From: Azoarcus sp.
Lineage (GTDB): Bacteria; Pseudomonadota; Gammaproteobacteria; Burkholderiales; Rhodocyclaceae
Assembly: GCA_031259795.1 (NCBI GenBank)
Contig: JAIRLA010000241.1
Location: 1 to 9,352 of the forward strand
DNA length: 9,352 nt
Direction: 5' to 3'
Part shown: positions 1 to 7,508 of the stretch, piece by piece
Layout: each line of letters begins with the position of its first letter
Position numbering within the stretch: the first letter of the stretch is position 1
Position numbers and translations under genes: made by a program
The notes under the pieces: generated by a model
What the model saw: only the letters and a program-made list of their open reading frames with translations
What the model was told of the DNA's origin: nothing
Database searches by the model: none

Positions 1-133
1 CTCGCAACGGCGCATTCTCCCGATGGACACTTCCCTCCCCCGCTTGGCGGGGGAGGGTGGCCCGTTAGGGCCGGGAGAGGGCTTCGTACCAAACGGCGCG
101 CAGCGCCGCTGATTAAAAAAGGGGGTGGAAGGA
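1..133 (+). repeat. Interspersed palindromic repeat, left arm of a large inverted repeat
   Basis: This arm matches, in reverse complement, the segment at about 369-499 with only scattered differences. It contains a perfect 11-bp hairpin (33-43 pairing with 47-57, loop TTG), a 5-bp hairpin (59-63 with 68-72), and a GGCGC-GCA-GCGCC hairpin followed by GCTGATTAAAAAAGGGGG ending at 125. It may continue left of the window. It does not look coding; open frames across it are repeat artefacts. The architecture resembles REP/BIME-type or MITE-like non-autonomous repeats, but no family name can be assigned from sequence alone. Confidence 0.8.
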
Positions 134-170
134 ATGAGGCGTTTGTCCACATTCCCCACCGCAGATAAAA

Positions 171-236
171 CAGCGTCGCTACGCTCCGCATGGAACGAAC
201 TGGATTGCCACGTCGCTTCGCTCCTCGCAATGACGA
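171..236 (-). repeat. Interspersed repeat of the TCATTGCGAGGAGCG type
   Basis: Read on the minus strand this begins CTCGTCATTGCGAGGAGCG and runs through a GTGGCAATCCAGTTCGTTC core to GCGACGCTG. It matches 8827-8892 on the plus strand over about 66 bp with few differences. The core is a palindromic repeat known to be scattered through many bacterial genomes, often mis-annotated as small proteins because it reads as CHCEERSDVAIQ-like or LDCHVASLLAMTSS-like peptides, and both of these appear here. Confidence 0.8.
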
Positions 237-334
237 GTTCTCCCGATGAACTCCCCTCCCCCGCTTGGCGGGCGAGAGGGTGGCCCGCCAGGGCCGGGAG
301 AGGGTTTCCTTCCATACGGAGCGACGCGACGCTG
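237..334 (+). repeat. Interspersed palindromic repeat, third copy in the left cluster
   Basis: This begins TTCTCCCGATGAACTCCCC and shares the CCCTCCCCCGC-TTG-GCGGG hairpin core and GGCCGGGAGAGGG segment of the copy at 1-133 in the same orientation. It ends in a GGAGCGACGCGACGCTG tail. In reverse complement it matches 8485-8580 near the other end of the window. It abuts the preceding repeat directly, so the cluster is a mosaic of modules. Confidence 0.75.
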
Positions 335-368
335 ATTTCCTTGCGGTGGGGCGTGGTCAAGCATTCCG

Positions 369-499
369 TTCCTTCGCCCCCTTTTTATCCAGCGGCGCTG
401 CGCGCCGTTTGGTACGAAGCCCTCTCCCGCCCTTCGGCCACCCTCTCGCCCGCCAAGCGGGGGAGGGAAGTGTCCATCGGGAGAATGCGCCGTTGCGAG
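369..499 (-). repeat. Interspersed palindromic repeat, right arm of a large inverted repeat
   Basis: The reverse complement of this segment aligns with 1-133: CTCGCAACG pairs with 491-499 and the GGGGG at 121-125 pairs with 377-381. The arms differ by a few substitutions and short indels. About 235 bp of other repeat modules lie between the arms. The arms could pair in single-stranded DNA or RNA. Confidence 0.8.
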
Positions 500-867
500 G
501 CGCGCGGTGACGCGCTTCCTTCACAGGGCAATCACACGCGCGCATCTGTCGCAGTTCGTTTTGGAGTTTGTCACCTTGGAAGTCACGGTTGGCAATATGT
601 GTGGCCGCCAGGATTGACAGGCGCGGGCTTCGCGCCGATCTCGCTCGGCGGGGAATGCCCTTGATCCATGGCGGGCGGTATACGGGTTACAGGCGCGGGG
701 AAAATTGCGGATTCTGGGATGAGTCCCTAGTGGAATAGGTTCTGGGCAGTTCGGCTCCGCGCAATTATGTATCCTATTGCGACATCGCCTGCTGGACCTT
801 CGTTCGATTTTCACTTCGACGCATGAACAGCCGCGAACACGCACAACCAAGCCGGGGAGGATAGACC
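500..867. other. Non-coding leader upstream of aceF
   Basis: No convincing gene is seen here. Open frames in the interval lack a ribosome-binding site, have unnatural composition, and overlap repeats. There is no trace of aceE, the usual upstream partner of aceF, so E1 is encoded elsewhere or left of the window. The promoter of aceF presumably lies here, but I found no element pair good enough to call. The only clear signal is the GGAGG ribosome-binding site at 856-860, seven bases before the aceF ATG. Confidence 0.6.
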
Positions 868-2127
868 ATGAGCGCACTCATCGACATCAAGGTACCGGAC
901 ATCGGCGATTTTTCCGATGTTCCTGTCATCGACATTTTCGTGAAACCCGGCGATACCGTGACGCTCGACGACGCGCTCGTGACGCTGGAATCCGACAAGG
1001 CGACGATGGACGTGCCCGCCACCGCCGCCGGGGTGGTGAAGGAAGTGCTGGTCAAGCCGGGCGAGCGTGTTTCCGAGGGGACGTTGCTGGTGCGCGTGGA
1101 AACCAGTGCGCAAGCGCCCTCCCCTCCCGCCCCGGCGTCCGGGCCGGACACACAGGCCGCGCCGCCGCCGGATGCCGCATCCACTCCCGCCGTTTCCGCG
1201 CCAGCGGCCCCGCCGCCGGGCGGCAAGGTTCACGCTTCCCCGTCCGTACGCGCCTACGCCCGCGAACTGGGCGCCGATCTCGCCAAAGTCACGCCCAGCG
1301 GCCCCAATGGCCGCATTCTCAAACAGGACGTCAACGCCCATGTCAAAAACGCCCTGACGACGAACGCGCCCGCCGCCGCTCCCGGTGGCGGCCTCGATCT
1401 CCCGCCGTGGCCGAAAACCGATTTCTCCAGATTCGGTGAAATCGAAACGCGCCCCCTGTCGCGCATCCAGAAAATTTCCGGACAGAACCTCGCGCGCAAT
1501 TGGGTGATGATCCCCGCCGTGACCTACCACGAAAACGCCGACATCACCGATCTGGAAGCCTTCCGCGTCCAGATCAACAAGGAGCATGAAAAAAGCGGCG
1601 GCGCGAAACTCACCCTGCTCGCCTTTCTCATCAAGGCAAGCGTCAAGGCACTGCAAGTCTTTCCTGAATTCAACAGTTCGCTGGATGGCGACAAGCTCAT
1701 CCTGAAAAAGTATTTCCACATCGGCTTCGCCGCCGACACGCCAAACGGCCTCGTGGCGCCGGTGCTCAAGAATGCCGACAAGAAAGACATCTCCGGGATC
1801 GCGGCGGAAACCGCCGAACTCGCCCGCCAGGCCCGCGCAGGCAAGCTGAAACCCGCCGACATGCAGGGCGCGAGCTTCACGATTTCCAGCCTCGGCGGCA
1901 TCGGCGGCACATCCTTCTCGCCCATCATCAACGCGCCGGAAGCGGCGATCCTCGGCGTCAACCGCGCGGCGATCAAACCCGTCTGGGACGGCCAGGCATT
2001 CCAGCCGCGACTCATCCTGCCGCTCTCGCTCACCGCCGACCACCGCATCATCGACGGCGCGCTGGCGGCGCGCTTCAATGTCTTCCTCGCCCAATTGCTG
2101 GCGGATTTCCGGCGGGTGACGCTGTAA
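868..2127 (+). CDS. aceF: Pyruvate dehydrogenase complex E2, dihydrolipoamide acetyltransferase (single lipoyl domain)
   Basis: This 419-residue protein transfers the acetyl group from the lipoyl arm to CoA and forms the core of the cytosolic pyruvate dehydrogenase complex. Visible domains are a lipoyl domain (about 1-79) with the lipoylation motif ESDKATMDV at K44, a Pro/Ala-rich flexible linker (about 80-120), a peripheral-subunit-binding domain (about 122-158, SPSVRAYARELG...GRILKQDV), a second linker, and a catalytic domain (about 186-419). The active-site motif DHRIIDG has H392 and D396. GGAGG seven bases upstream supports this ATG. Many proteobacterial E2s have two or three lipoyl domains; this one has one, while the neighbouring E3 carries another. 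lpdA starts 24 nt downstream, so the two form an operon. The FSDVPVIDIFVKPGD sequence favours pyruvate over 2-oxoglutarate or branched-chain complexes, as does the lipoyl-fused E3 partner. The E1 gene is absent from the window. Confidence 0.93.
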   Translation: MSALIDIKVPDIGDFSDVPVIDIFVKPGDTVTLDDALVTLESDKATMDVPATAAGVVKEVLVKPGERVSEGTLLVRVETSAQAPSPPAPASGPDTQAAPPPDAASTPAVSAPAAPPPGGKVHASPSVRAYARELGADLAKVTPSGPNGRILKQDVNAHVKNALTTNAPAAAPGGGLDLPPWPKTDFSRFGEIETRPLSRIQKISGQNLARNWVMIPAVTYHENADITDLEAFRVQINKEHEKSGGAKLTLLAFLIKASVKALQVFPEFNSSLDGDKLILKKYFHIGFAADTPNGLVAPVLKNADKKDISGIAAETAELARQARAGKLKPADMQGASFTISSLGGIGGTSFSPIINAPEAAILGVNRAAIKPVWDGQAFQPRLILPLSLTADHRIIDGALAARFNVFLAQLLADFRRVTL

Positions 2128-2151
2128 AAACCTGTCCCAAGGAGACAAACC

Positions 2152-3909
2152 ATGCCCCCGATCATCGACATCAAAGTACCCGACATCGGCGATTTTTCCG
2201 ATGTGCCCATCATCGACATCTTCGTGAAACCCGGCGACGCGGTGGCGGAAGACGACGCGCTCGTGACGCTGGAATCCGACAAGGCGACGATGGACGTGCC
2301 CGCCGCCGTCGCGGGCGTCGTGAAGGAGGTGCTGGTCACGCTGGGCGAGCGCGTCTCCGAAGGCAGCCCGCTGCTTCGCCTGCAAACGGACGAAGAAAAG
2401 CAACGCGCGCCAACCAGGGAGAGCGGCGCGACGGAAAGCGCGGACAAGACCGCCACAGCGCCCGCGCCCGTCGCCGCGAGCGCCGTCGCCGCGCCTTCCG
2501 GCGATGCCGACATCGACTGCGACCTGCTGGTGCTGGGCGGCGGCCCCGGCGGTTATTCCGCCGCCTTCCGCGCCGCCGACCTCGGCCTGAAGACCGTGCT
2601 CGTGGAACGCCACGCCACCCTGGGCGGCGTCTGCCTCAACGTCGGCTGCATCCCTTCCAAGGCGCTCCTGCACGTCGCCGCCGCGATCGAGGAAGCCGGA
2701 CGCATCGCCGCCGCCGGCGTGCGCTTCGCCGCTCCCGCCATCGACCTCGACGCCCTGCGCGCCCACAAGGACAACATCGTCGGGAAGCTCACCAACGGCC
2801 TCGCGGGCATGGCGAAGGGCCGCAAGGTACAACACTTGCAAGGCGTCGGACGATTCCTCGACCCGCAGCGCCTCGAAATCGCCGCCGCCGATGGTAAAAA
2901 GCAGGTGGTGAAATTCGCCCAGGCCATCATCGCCGCCGGATCGCACGCCGTGACGCTGCCCTTCATGCCGCGGGACGAGCGCATCATCGACTCCACCGGC
3001 GCGCTGGCCCTGGCCGCGATCCCGCGCGACATGCTCGTCATCGGCGGCGGCATCATCGGGCTGGAAATGGCGACCGTCTACAGCGCCTTGGGGGCGCGCA
3101 TCACCGTGGTGGAACTGGGCGACGGCCTCATGCCCGGCGCGGACCGCGACCTCGTGAAAGTCTGGGAAAAGAAGAACGCCCATCGCTTCGCGCGCATCCT
3201 GACCCACACCAGCGTCACCGCCGCCAGCGCCGGCGCGCAGGGCATCGAGATCACTTATTCCAGCGGCGAAAAGGAAACCTTCGAGCGCGTCCTCGTCGCC
3301 GTGGGCCGCGCGCCCAACGGCAAGAGGCTCGCCGCCGAAAACGCGGGCGTGCGCGTGACCGAACGCGGCTTCATCGAAGTCGATCCGCAACGGCGCACCA
3401 ACGCGCCGCACATCTTCGCCATCGGCGACATCACCGGCAATCCCATGCTCGCCCACAAGGCCGTGCATGAAGGCCACGTCGCGGCGGAAGCCGCCGCCGG
3501 GAAGAAATCCGCCTTCGACGCCCTGCAAATCCCCAGCGTCGCTTACACCCACCCCGAAATCGCCTGGGCGGGCCAGAGCGAGGAGCAATTACGGGCCGCC
3601 GGAACCCGGTTCGAAAAAGCCGTCTTCCCCTGGGCCGCCAGTGGCCGCGCCATCGCCAGCGGCGCGGAGGAAGGCTTCACCAAGCTCCTCTTCGACGCCG
3701 AAACGCACCGCATCCTCGGCGGCGCAATCGTCGGCGCGCACGCGGGCGAGCTGATCGGCGAAATTTGTCTCGCCATCGAAATGGGCGCGGACGCGCTCGA
3801 CATCGGCAAGACCATCCACCCGCACCCGACCCTGTGCGAATCCATCGGTCTGGCGGCGGAAGTGGCGCACGGAAGCTGCACGGACTTGCCCGCGGCGCGG
3901 AAACGCTGA
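2152..3909 (+). CDS. lpdA: Dihydrolipoamide dehydrogenase (E3) with N-terminal lipoyl domain
   Basis: This 585-residue FAD enzyme reoxidises dihydrolipoamide with NAD+ in the pyruvate dehydrogenase complex. Residues 1-79 form a lipoyl domain (ESDKATMDV, K44) and are followed by an Ala/Thr-rich linker to about 118. The E3 part shows the FAD dinucleotide fold DLLVLGGGPGG (124-134), the redox disulfide CLNVGC (C161/C166), the NAD-binding fold MLVIGGGIIGLE, the second FAD motif FAIGDITG, and the C-terminal His-Glu active site HPTLCE (H558, E563), giving a full-length enzyme. Fusion of a lipoyl domain to E3 is known in Neisseria and related betaproteobacteria. AAGGAG at 2139-2144 gives the start, 24 nt after aceF. 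The fused domain matches that of aceF at 63 of 79 residues, including a 54-nt stretch with identical DNA. A strong hairpin follows the stop. Confidence 0.95.
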   Translation: MPPIIDIKVPDIGDFSDVPIIDIFVKPGDAVAEDDALVTLESDKATMDVPAAVAGVVKEVLVTLGERVSEGSPLLRLQTDEEKQRAPTRESGATESADKTATAPAPVAASAVAAPSGDADIDCDLLVLGGGPGGYSAAFRAADLGLKTVLVERHATLGGVCLNVGCIPSKALLHVAAAIEEAGRIAAAGVRFAAPAIDLDALRAHKDNIVGKLTNGLAGMAKGRKVQHLQGVGRFLDPQRLEIAAADGKKQVVKFAQAIIAAGSHAVTLPFMPRDERIIDSTGALALAAIPRDMLVIGGGIIGLEMATVYSALGARITVVELGDGLMPGADRDLVKVWEKKNAHRFARILTHTSVTAASAGAQGIEITYSSGEKETFERVLVAVGRAPNGKRLAAENAGVRVTERGFIEVDPQRRTNAPHIFAIGDITGNPMLAHKAVHEGHVAAEAAAGKKSAFDALQIPSVAYTHPEIAWAGQSEEQLRAAGTRFEKAVFPWAASGRAIASGAEEGFTKLLFDAETHRILGGAIVGAHAGELIGEICLAIEMGADALDIGKTIHPHPTLCESIGLAAEVAHGSCTDLPAARKR

Positions 3910-3927
3910 ATGCGCTGAAGGCTTTCC

Positions 3928-3962
3928 GCCTTGCGCCGGGCGGTGGATACCCGGCGCAAGGC
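3928..3962. terminator. Hairpin between convergent genes, likely bidirectional terminator
   Basis: A perfect 13-bp GC-rich stem (3928-3940 with 3950-3962; arm GCCTTGCGCCGGG) with a 9-nt loop fills the 63-nt gap between the stops of lpdA (plus) and the DHH gene (minus). It lacks a U-tract on either side, so it is not a textbook intrinsic terminator, but its position and strength suggest it ends or stabilises both transcripts. Confidence 0.6.
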
Positions 3963-3972
3963 GCATCTCCGC

Positions 3973-4911
3973 TCAACCGTCCGCGTTGATCCGCGCGATC
4001 AGCTCGCCAAGCACTTCGTCCGCCTTGTCGTTCTCGATCTGGCAGGTTCCCGCCGCCTGATGCCCGCCGCCGCCATATGCGAGCATGAGTTCGCCAACAT
4101 TGGTCTTGCTGGAACGGTCCAGAATGGATTTGCCGGTGGCGAAGACGGTATTTTGCTTTTTCAGCCCCCACATGACGTGGATGGAAATGTTGATTTCGGG
4201 AAAAAGCGCGTAAATCACGAAACGATTGGTGGTGTAGATGACCTCTTCGTCGCGCAAGTCCAGCACGGCAAGATTGCCATGCACGGTCGTACAACGTTTG
4301 ATTTGTTCTTTTGCCTTGTCGGCGTGTTGCAGATAGAGATGCTTGCGTTCCTCGATGTCGGGAAGCTCCAGTATCTCGTCGATGCTGTGTTGTTTGCAAT
4401 AGCCGATCAATTGCATCATCAGCACGTAATTGCTGATGCGGAATTCGCGGAAACGCCCCAGTCCGGTGCGGGAATCCATCAGGTAATTGAGCAGCACCCA
4501 CCCCTTGGGATCAAGGATGTCTTCGCTGCTGAAATTGGCGCTGTCCGCCTTGTCCACCGCTTCCATCATCTCGTCGGAGATATTGGGAAAAGTGCTTTTG
4601 CCGCCGTAATAGTTATAGACCACCCGCGCGGCGGAAGGCGCATCGGGGTCGATGATGTAGTTTTCGCGCTCGCCGGGATTGCGGATGACTTCGGACAGGT
4701 GATGATCGAAAGCCAGGTACGCGCCGGGAACATAAGGGAGGTTGGTGGTGATGTCGTGTTCGGTGATCTGGATGAGGCCGTCCTGCATGTCCTTGGGGTG
4801 GACGAACTTGATTTCATTGAGGAGATCGAGTTCTTTCAAAAGCACGGCGCAGACCAGGCCATCGAAATCGCTGCGCGTGACCAACCGGAATCGCTCTTGT
4901 TCCTGACTCAC
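3973..4911 (-). CDS. DHH/DHHA1-family phosphoesterase (annotated as exopolyphosphatase-like; nanoRNase/oligoribonuclease possible)
   Basis: This 312-residue protein has the two-domain DHH architecture: a metal-binding motif TRSDFDGL (12-19), the signature DHH in AFDHHLSE (69-71), and the C-terminal DHHA1 substrate-binding motif GGGGHQAAG (280-288). Members hydrolyse phosphodiester or phosphoanhydride bonds with Mn2+. Substrates in the superfamily include short oligoribonucleotides, pAp, cyclic dinucleotides and polyphosphate, and the exact one cannot be read here. I start the gene at GTG (4911) because GGAGG sits six bases upstream. An in-frame ATG at 5016 would add 35 residues including a hydrophobic stretch, but lacks a ribosome-binding site and is unlike this soluble family. 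It lies 120 nt downstream of nudC on the same strand, probably in the same transcript. Its end faces lpdA. Confidence 0.88.
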   Translation of the reverse strand: MSQEQERFRLVTRSDFDGLVCAVLLKELDLLNEIKFVHPKDMQDGLIQITEHDITTNLPYVPGAYLAFDHHLSEVIRNPGERENYIIDPDAPSAARVVYNYYGGKSTFPNISDEMMEAVDKADSANFSSEDILDPKGWVLLNYLMDSRTGLGRFREFRISNYVLMMQLIGYCKQHSIDEILELPDIEERKHLYLQHADKAKEQIKRCTTVHGNLAVLDLRDEEVIYTTNRFVIYALFPEINISIHVMWGLKKQNTVFATGKSILDRSSKTNVGELMLAYGGGGHQAAGTCQIENDKADEVLGELIARINADG

Positions 4912-5031
4912 GGGATGCCTCCGGAAAAATGACAATAGACAGTAGAGTGCGAGTAGTGCGATATTAGAGCACAGCGCCGCGCGCAGGATGCGGCACGCTC
5001 CATCCATCATGCACATGTTTCATGTAACTGG

Positions 5032-5850
5032 TCACGGTAGCCGCGTTTTCCCCGTCAGCGCGGCGCGCACGTGTTCGATCATGCGCCGGGCCAGCGAAGC
5101 CGGATGCGGCAGCACGGGCAGGCGGTCGAAACCGAACCAGCCGAGATCCTCGATTTCGGCTTCCTGGGCGACGAGTTCGCCGCCCAGATAATCGGCGATG
5201 AAACCGATCATCAGGGAATGCGGATAGGGCCACGACTGGCTGCCGAAATAGCGGATATCGCCGATTTCGATTCCCGCTTCTTCCCGCAATTCGCGGCGCA
5301 GGCATTCCTCGGCGCTCTCGCCCGCCTCGACGAATCCGGCCAGCGCGCTATACATGCCGGGCGCGAAATGCGGCGAGCGCGCCAGCAATATTTCGTTGCC
5401 CTTGACGACCAGGCCGATGGCGACCGGCGAGATGCGCGGATAGGCTTTATGGCCGCACGCGGGACAGACGCAGGCGATTTCCGCCGCGCTCATCGCCATC
5501 GCCTGCCCGCACACGCCGCAAAAGCAATTGTGCAACGCCCAGGCGGCGAGCTGGCGGGCGCGGACGAGCGCGGCGAGCCGTTCCGGCGGCCAGCGCTCCC
5601 ACAGCCCGCGATAATCTCCGTTCGACAGACCGGAAGGAAGAAGCGGGCCGGACGGCCAGACTTTCAGCGCGCACGCCCGCCCCGCCAATGCGCCGAAGCA
5701 AAACGCCCGCAGGGGCGCGCCCAATTCCCGCAAGGCGCGCTGGGACGGCAATTCGCCGCTGGCGTCGATCAGGAGACGTTCTCCGATGAAGGGGAACAGC
5801 AGCGCGGCGCGCGTATCGCCAAGGGCATACCCCGGTACAAAATCCGGCAT
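5032..5850 (-). CDS. nudC: NADH pyrophosphatase / NAD-capped RNA hydrolase, Nudix family
   Basis: This 272-residue Nudix enzyme cleaves NAD(H) to NMN(H) and AMP, and in E. coli NudC also removes NAD caps from RNA 5' ends. It shows the zinc ribbon CGVC...CPAC (C111, C114, C129, C132), a complete Nudix box from G172 to I194 with the REUxEExGU core read as RELREEAGI, and the NudC signature SQSWPYPHS (204-212), which differs from the consensus SQPWPFPxS at two positions. Length is close to E. coli NudC (257). I prefer the ATG at 5850 because GGAGG (5857-5861) is six bases upstream; an ATG at 5856 directly abuts that GGAGG and is too close. It starts 33 nt after the alpha/beta hydrolase stop, suggesting co-transcription. 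Confidence 0.92.
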   Translation of the reverse strand: MPDFVPGYALGDTRAALLFPFIGERLLIDASGELPSQRALRELGAPLRAFCFGALAGRACALKVWPSGPLLPSGLSNGDYRGLWERWPPERLAALVRARQLAAWALHNCFCGVCGQAMAMSAAEIACVCPACGHKAYPRISPVAIGLVVKGNEILLARSPHFAPGMYSALAGFVEAGESAEECLRRELREEAGIEIGDIRYFGSQSWPYPHSLMIGFIADYLGGELVAQEAEIEDLGWFGFDRLPVLPHPASLARRMIEHVRAALTGKTRLP

Positions 5851-5883
5851 CGCCATCCTCCATGACTCGCGCCGCGGGCGCGC

Positions 5884-6804
5884 TTATCGGTCCGCCGCCG
5901 GCGGGCTGAGCAGGAAATCCCGGATGACCGCGATCTGGTCTTCGGCCATCAGCATCGGCGCGTGTCCGATGCCGGGGAACTCGACAAGTTTCGCGCGCGG
6001 GCCGCGCTTGCCCATCGCCAGCCAAGTGGCGCGCGCGAGAACATCCGATTCCGCCCCCCGCAGCGCCAGCACCGGATGACGGATATGCTCGAAAGCGTTC
6101 CATATATCGACATCGAGCAAGATGGGCATCAGATGAAAAGCTTCGCCCAGGCCGGGGTCGTACAGGAGGGCATAACCCTTGTCGACCGGATGGGCGCTGT
6201 AGCGGGTGAGATGGCGCCATTGCGCGTCGGTGAGCGGGCCGAAACCGGCGCCGATCTGGCGCAGGTAATCCTCGGCGTCATCCATGGTGGCGAACACCGG
6301 CGCGCGCCCGATATAGCGCCCGATGCGGCGCAACGCCTCGGCGCTGATCAGCGGCCCGACATCATTGAGGACGAGGCGGCGCACCGGCGTATGCGGCTGG
6401 CCGGCGAGCAGCATGCCGATCACGCCGCCCATCGAAGTGCCGACCCAATCGACATGGCGCGCCCCCAGGCGCGCGATGAGCGTGATGATGTCCGAAACAT
6501 AGAGCGGGAAGGCGTAATCGGATTTCACCCCCAGCCAGTCGCTGCGCCCGCGCCCGACCACGTCCGGGCAGACGACCCGGTATTCGCCGGACAGAGCCTG
6601 CGCCAGGACATCGAAATCGCGTCCGTTGCGCGTCAGCCCATGCACGCAGAGCAACACCCGCGGATTGCCGGGATCGCCCCATTCCGTGTAGGCCATGCGG
6701 TGCAGCCCATGCGGCCCCATGCACTGGACGACATGCTCGCGCATGCCCGAAGCCGCGCGCGCGGCAGGGCGAAACAGTCGGCGCAGGAAATCAGGAAAGC
6801 GCAT
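5884..6804 (-). CDS. Alpha/beta hydrolase
   Basis: This 306-residue protein has the alpha/beta-hydrolase fold. The oxyanion-hole segment LLCVHGLTRNG is at 51-61, the nucleophile elbow GTSMGG has S124, the likely acid is D254 (RGAESDVL), and the catalytic His is H281 (GIGHAPML). The LNDVGP segment (146-151) is typical of a proteobacterial subfamily of unknown substrate. The N-terminus (FPDFLRRLFRPAARAAS) is basic and amphipathic, and no signal peptide is evident. The ATG at 6804 has only a weak upstream GAAG. An in-frame extension to 6963 is unlike the family and was not used. Esterase, thioesterase, lactonase or C-C hydrolase activity are all possible. It sits 33 nt upstream of nudC on the same strand. 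Confidence 0.87.
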   Translation of the reverse strand: MRFPDFLRRLFRPAARAASGMREHVVQCMGPHGLHRMAYTEWGDPGNPRVLLCVHGLTRNGRDFDVLAQALSGEYRVVCPDVVGRGRSDWLGVKSDYAFPLYVSDIITLIARLGARHVDWVGTSMGGVIGMLLAGQPHTPVRRLVLNDVGPLISAEALRRIGRYIGRAPVFATMDDAEDYLRQIGAGFGPLTDAQWRHLTRYSAHPVDKGYALLYDPGLGEAFHLMPILLDVDIWNAFEHIRHPVLALRGAESDVLARATWLAMGKRGPRAKLVEFPGIGHAPMLMAEDQIAVIRDFLLSPPAADR

Positions 6805-6991
6805 GATGTTTGTTTGCTTCAATCCACGCCCGTGACCGGGCAACACAATCAGGAAGGGCGCGCACCCCTCCCGCGCCCGGTTATCCCAAAAAGGGGAAGT
6901 CTCCCACCGAAGCCGGTTGTTCTTCGATGAAAGAAACATCCCCGCGATGAATTTCCGCCCCACGGGAAACGTCCACCGGGGAGGCTCTCCT
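6805..6991. other. Intergenic gap between hemerythrin and hydrolase genes
   Basis: No gene is supported in this stretch. It should hold the end of the hemerythrin transcript and the promoter of the hydrolase-nudC group, but I see no clear terminator with a U-tract and no confident promoter. Confidence 0.5.
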
Positions 6992-7399
6992 TCAGTTGAC
7001 GCCCTTCTCTTTCAGAAAAGGCACGTAAGCCTTGTCGTCACGCAAAATATGCTTGATCAGCCAGTCCTGCAAAAACCCGAGCATTTCTTCGGAAACCGGC
7101 TCGCCTTTCTCGAACCTGAGCAACAATTCAAGCGCCTGACGGGCAAATTCATCATGGCGCGCGCGATGGTTCTTTTCCTCGGGATAGCCCAGACGGTTGA
7201 AAAGATCTTCTTCGACAATGAAATGGTTGACGGTGTAGTCCACCAGTCCTTCCAGGATTTCCTTCAATACATCCCGTTCTGGGTTGCGGGTCTCGATTTC
7301 GTCGTAAAGGCGATTGGTCGCCTCGACCAGCCAGCGATGCTGATTGTCTATGGATTCGATGCCCAATACAAACGCATCGGACCAAGGCATGAAAGGCAT
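6992..7399 (-). CDS. Bacteriohemerythrin (single-domain hemerythrin)
   Basis: This 135-residue four-helix protein binds O2 at a non-haem di-iron centre. All seven expected ligands are visible in the H...HxxxE...HxxxH...HxxxxD pattern: H21 (SIDNQHRWL), H59 and E63 (NHFIVEE), H78 and H82 (NHRARH), H117 and D122 (KHILRDD). The N-terminal MPWSDAFVLGIESIDNQH is characteristic of the family. Such single-domain proteins are proposed to store, deliver or sense O2, or buffer iron, in microaerobic and chemotactic bacteria. The ATG at 7399 is preceded by GAGGAG with suitable spacing; a start at 7456 would add 19 residues of unlike sequence. The gene diverges from queD. Confidence 0.94.
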   Translation of the reverse strand: MPFMPWSDAFVLGIESIDNQHRWLVEATNRLYDEIETRNPERDVLKEILEGLVDYTVNHFIVEEDLFNRLGYPEEKNHRARHDEFARQALELLLRFEKGEPVSEEMLGFLQDWLIKHILRDDKAYVPFLKEKGVN

Positions 7400-7473
7400 G
7401 GTGGTTTTCTCCTCTCCCGTATCGCCCGCCTGAACCGCCGACGATCCGGAATGCACCGTTCGATAAAGCTGTA

Positions 7474-7479
7474 ATGATA
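7474..7479 (-). promoter_or_regulatory. Possible -10 element of the hemerythrin gene
   Basis: On the minus strand this reads TATCAT, five of six matches to the sigma-70 -10 consensus, about 75 nt before the hemerythrin ATG. The -35 region (TCGCGC at a 17-nt spacing) is poor, so an activator or an alternative sigma factor may be involved, or the call may be wrong. Confidence 0.3.
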
Positions 7480-7508
7480 CTCTCCAGAGCCGTCCGGCGC
7501 GAGAGCGC

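Noticed and set aside
179..364. Small minus-strand frame containing HCEERSDVAIQF
   Set aside because: This peptide is the typical spurious translation of the TCATTGCGAGGAGCG repeat.
1..500. CRISPR array
   Set aside because: The repeat units are long, palindromic, variable and in alternating orientation, with no regular spacers.
614..642. TTGACA at 614-619 as a -35 element for aceF
   Set aside because: At 17-nt spacing the -10 position reads GATCTC, with two of six matches; no acceptable -10 is found at 16 or 18 nt either.
125..664. 179-codon open frame on the plus strand near the left edge
   Set aside because: It crosses the repeat modules and includes the well-known artefactual translation LDCHVASLLAMTSS; it has no credible homology.
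811..3588. Very long (925-codon) open frame on the minus strand, antisense to aceF and lpdA
   Set aside because: It mirrors two clear enzyme genes, lacks recognisable domains, and is rich in Gly, Ala, Arg, Asp and His as expected for an antisense frame of GC-rich coding DNA. Its internal similarity just reflects the duplicated lipoyl domains.
3931..4932. 333-codon plus-strand frame opposite the DHH gene
   Set aside because: It is antisense to a gene with clear catalytic motifs, and its composition fits a shadow frame.
4912..5016. 35-residue N-terminal extension of the DHH protein with a hydrophobic segment
   Set aside because: There is no ribosome-binding site at the ATG, whereas GGAGG stands at the right distance before the internal GTG. 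A membrane anchor is not expected for this family.
5962..6930. 322-codon plus-strand frame opposite the alpha/beta hydrolase
   Set aside because: It is a shadow of the hydrolase gene and contains no recognisable domain.
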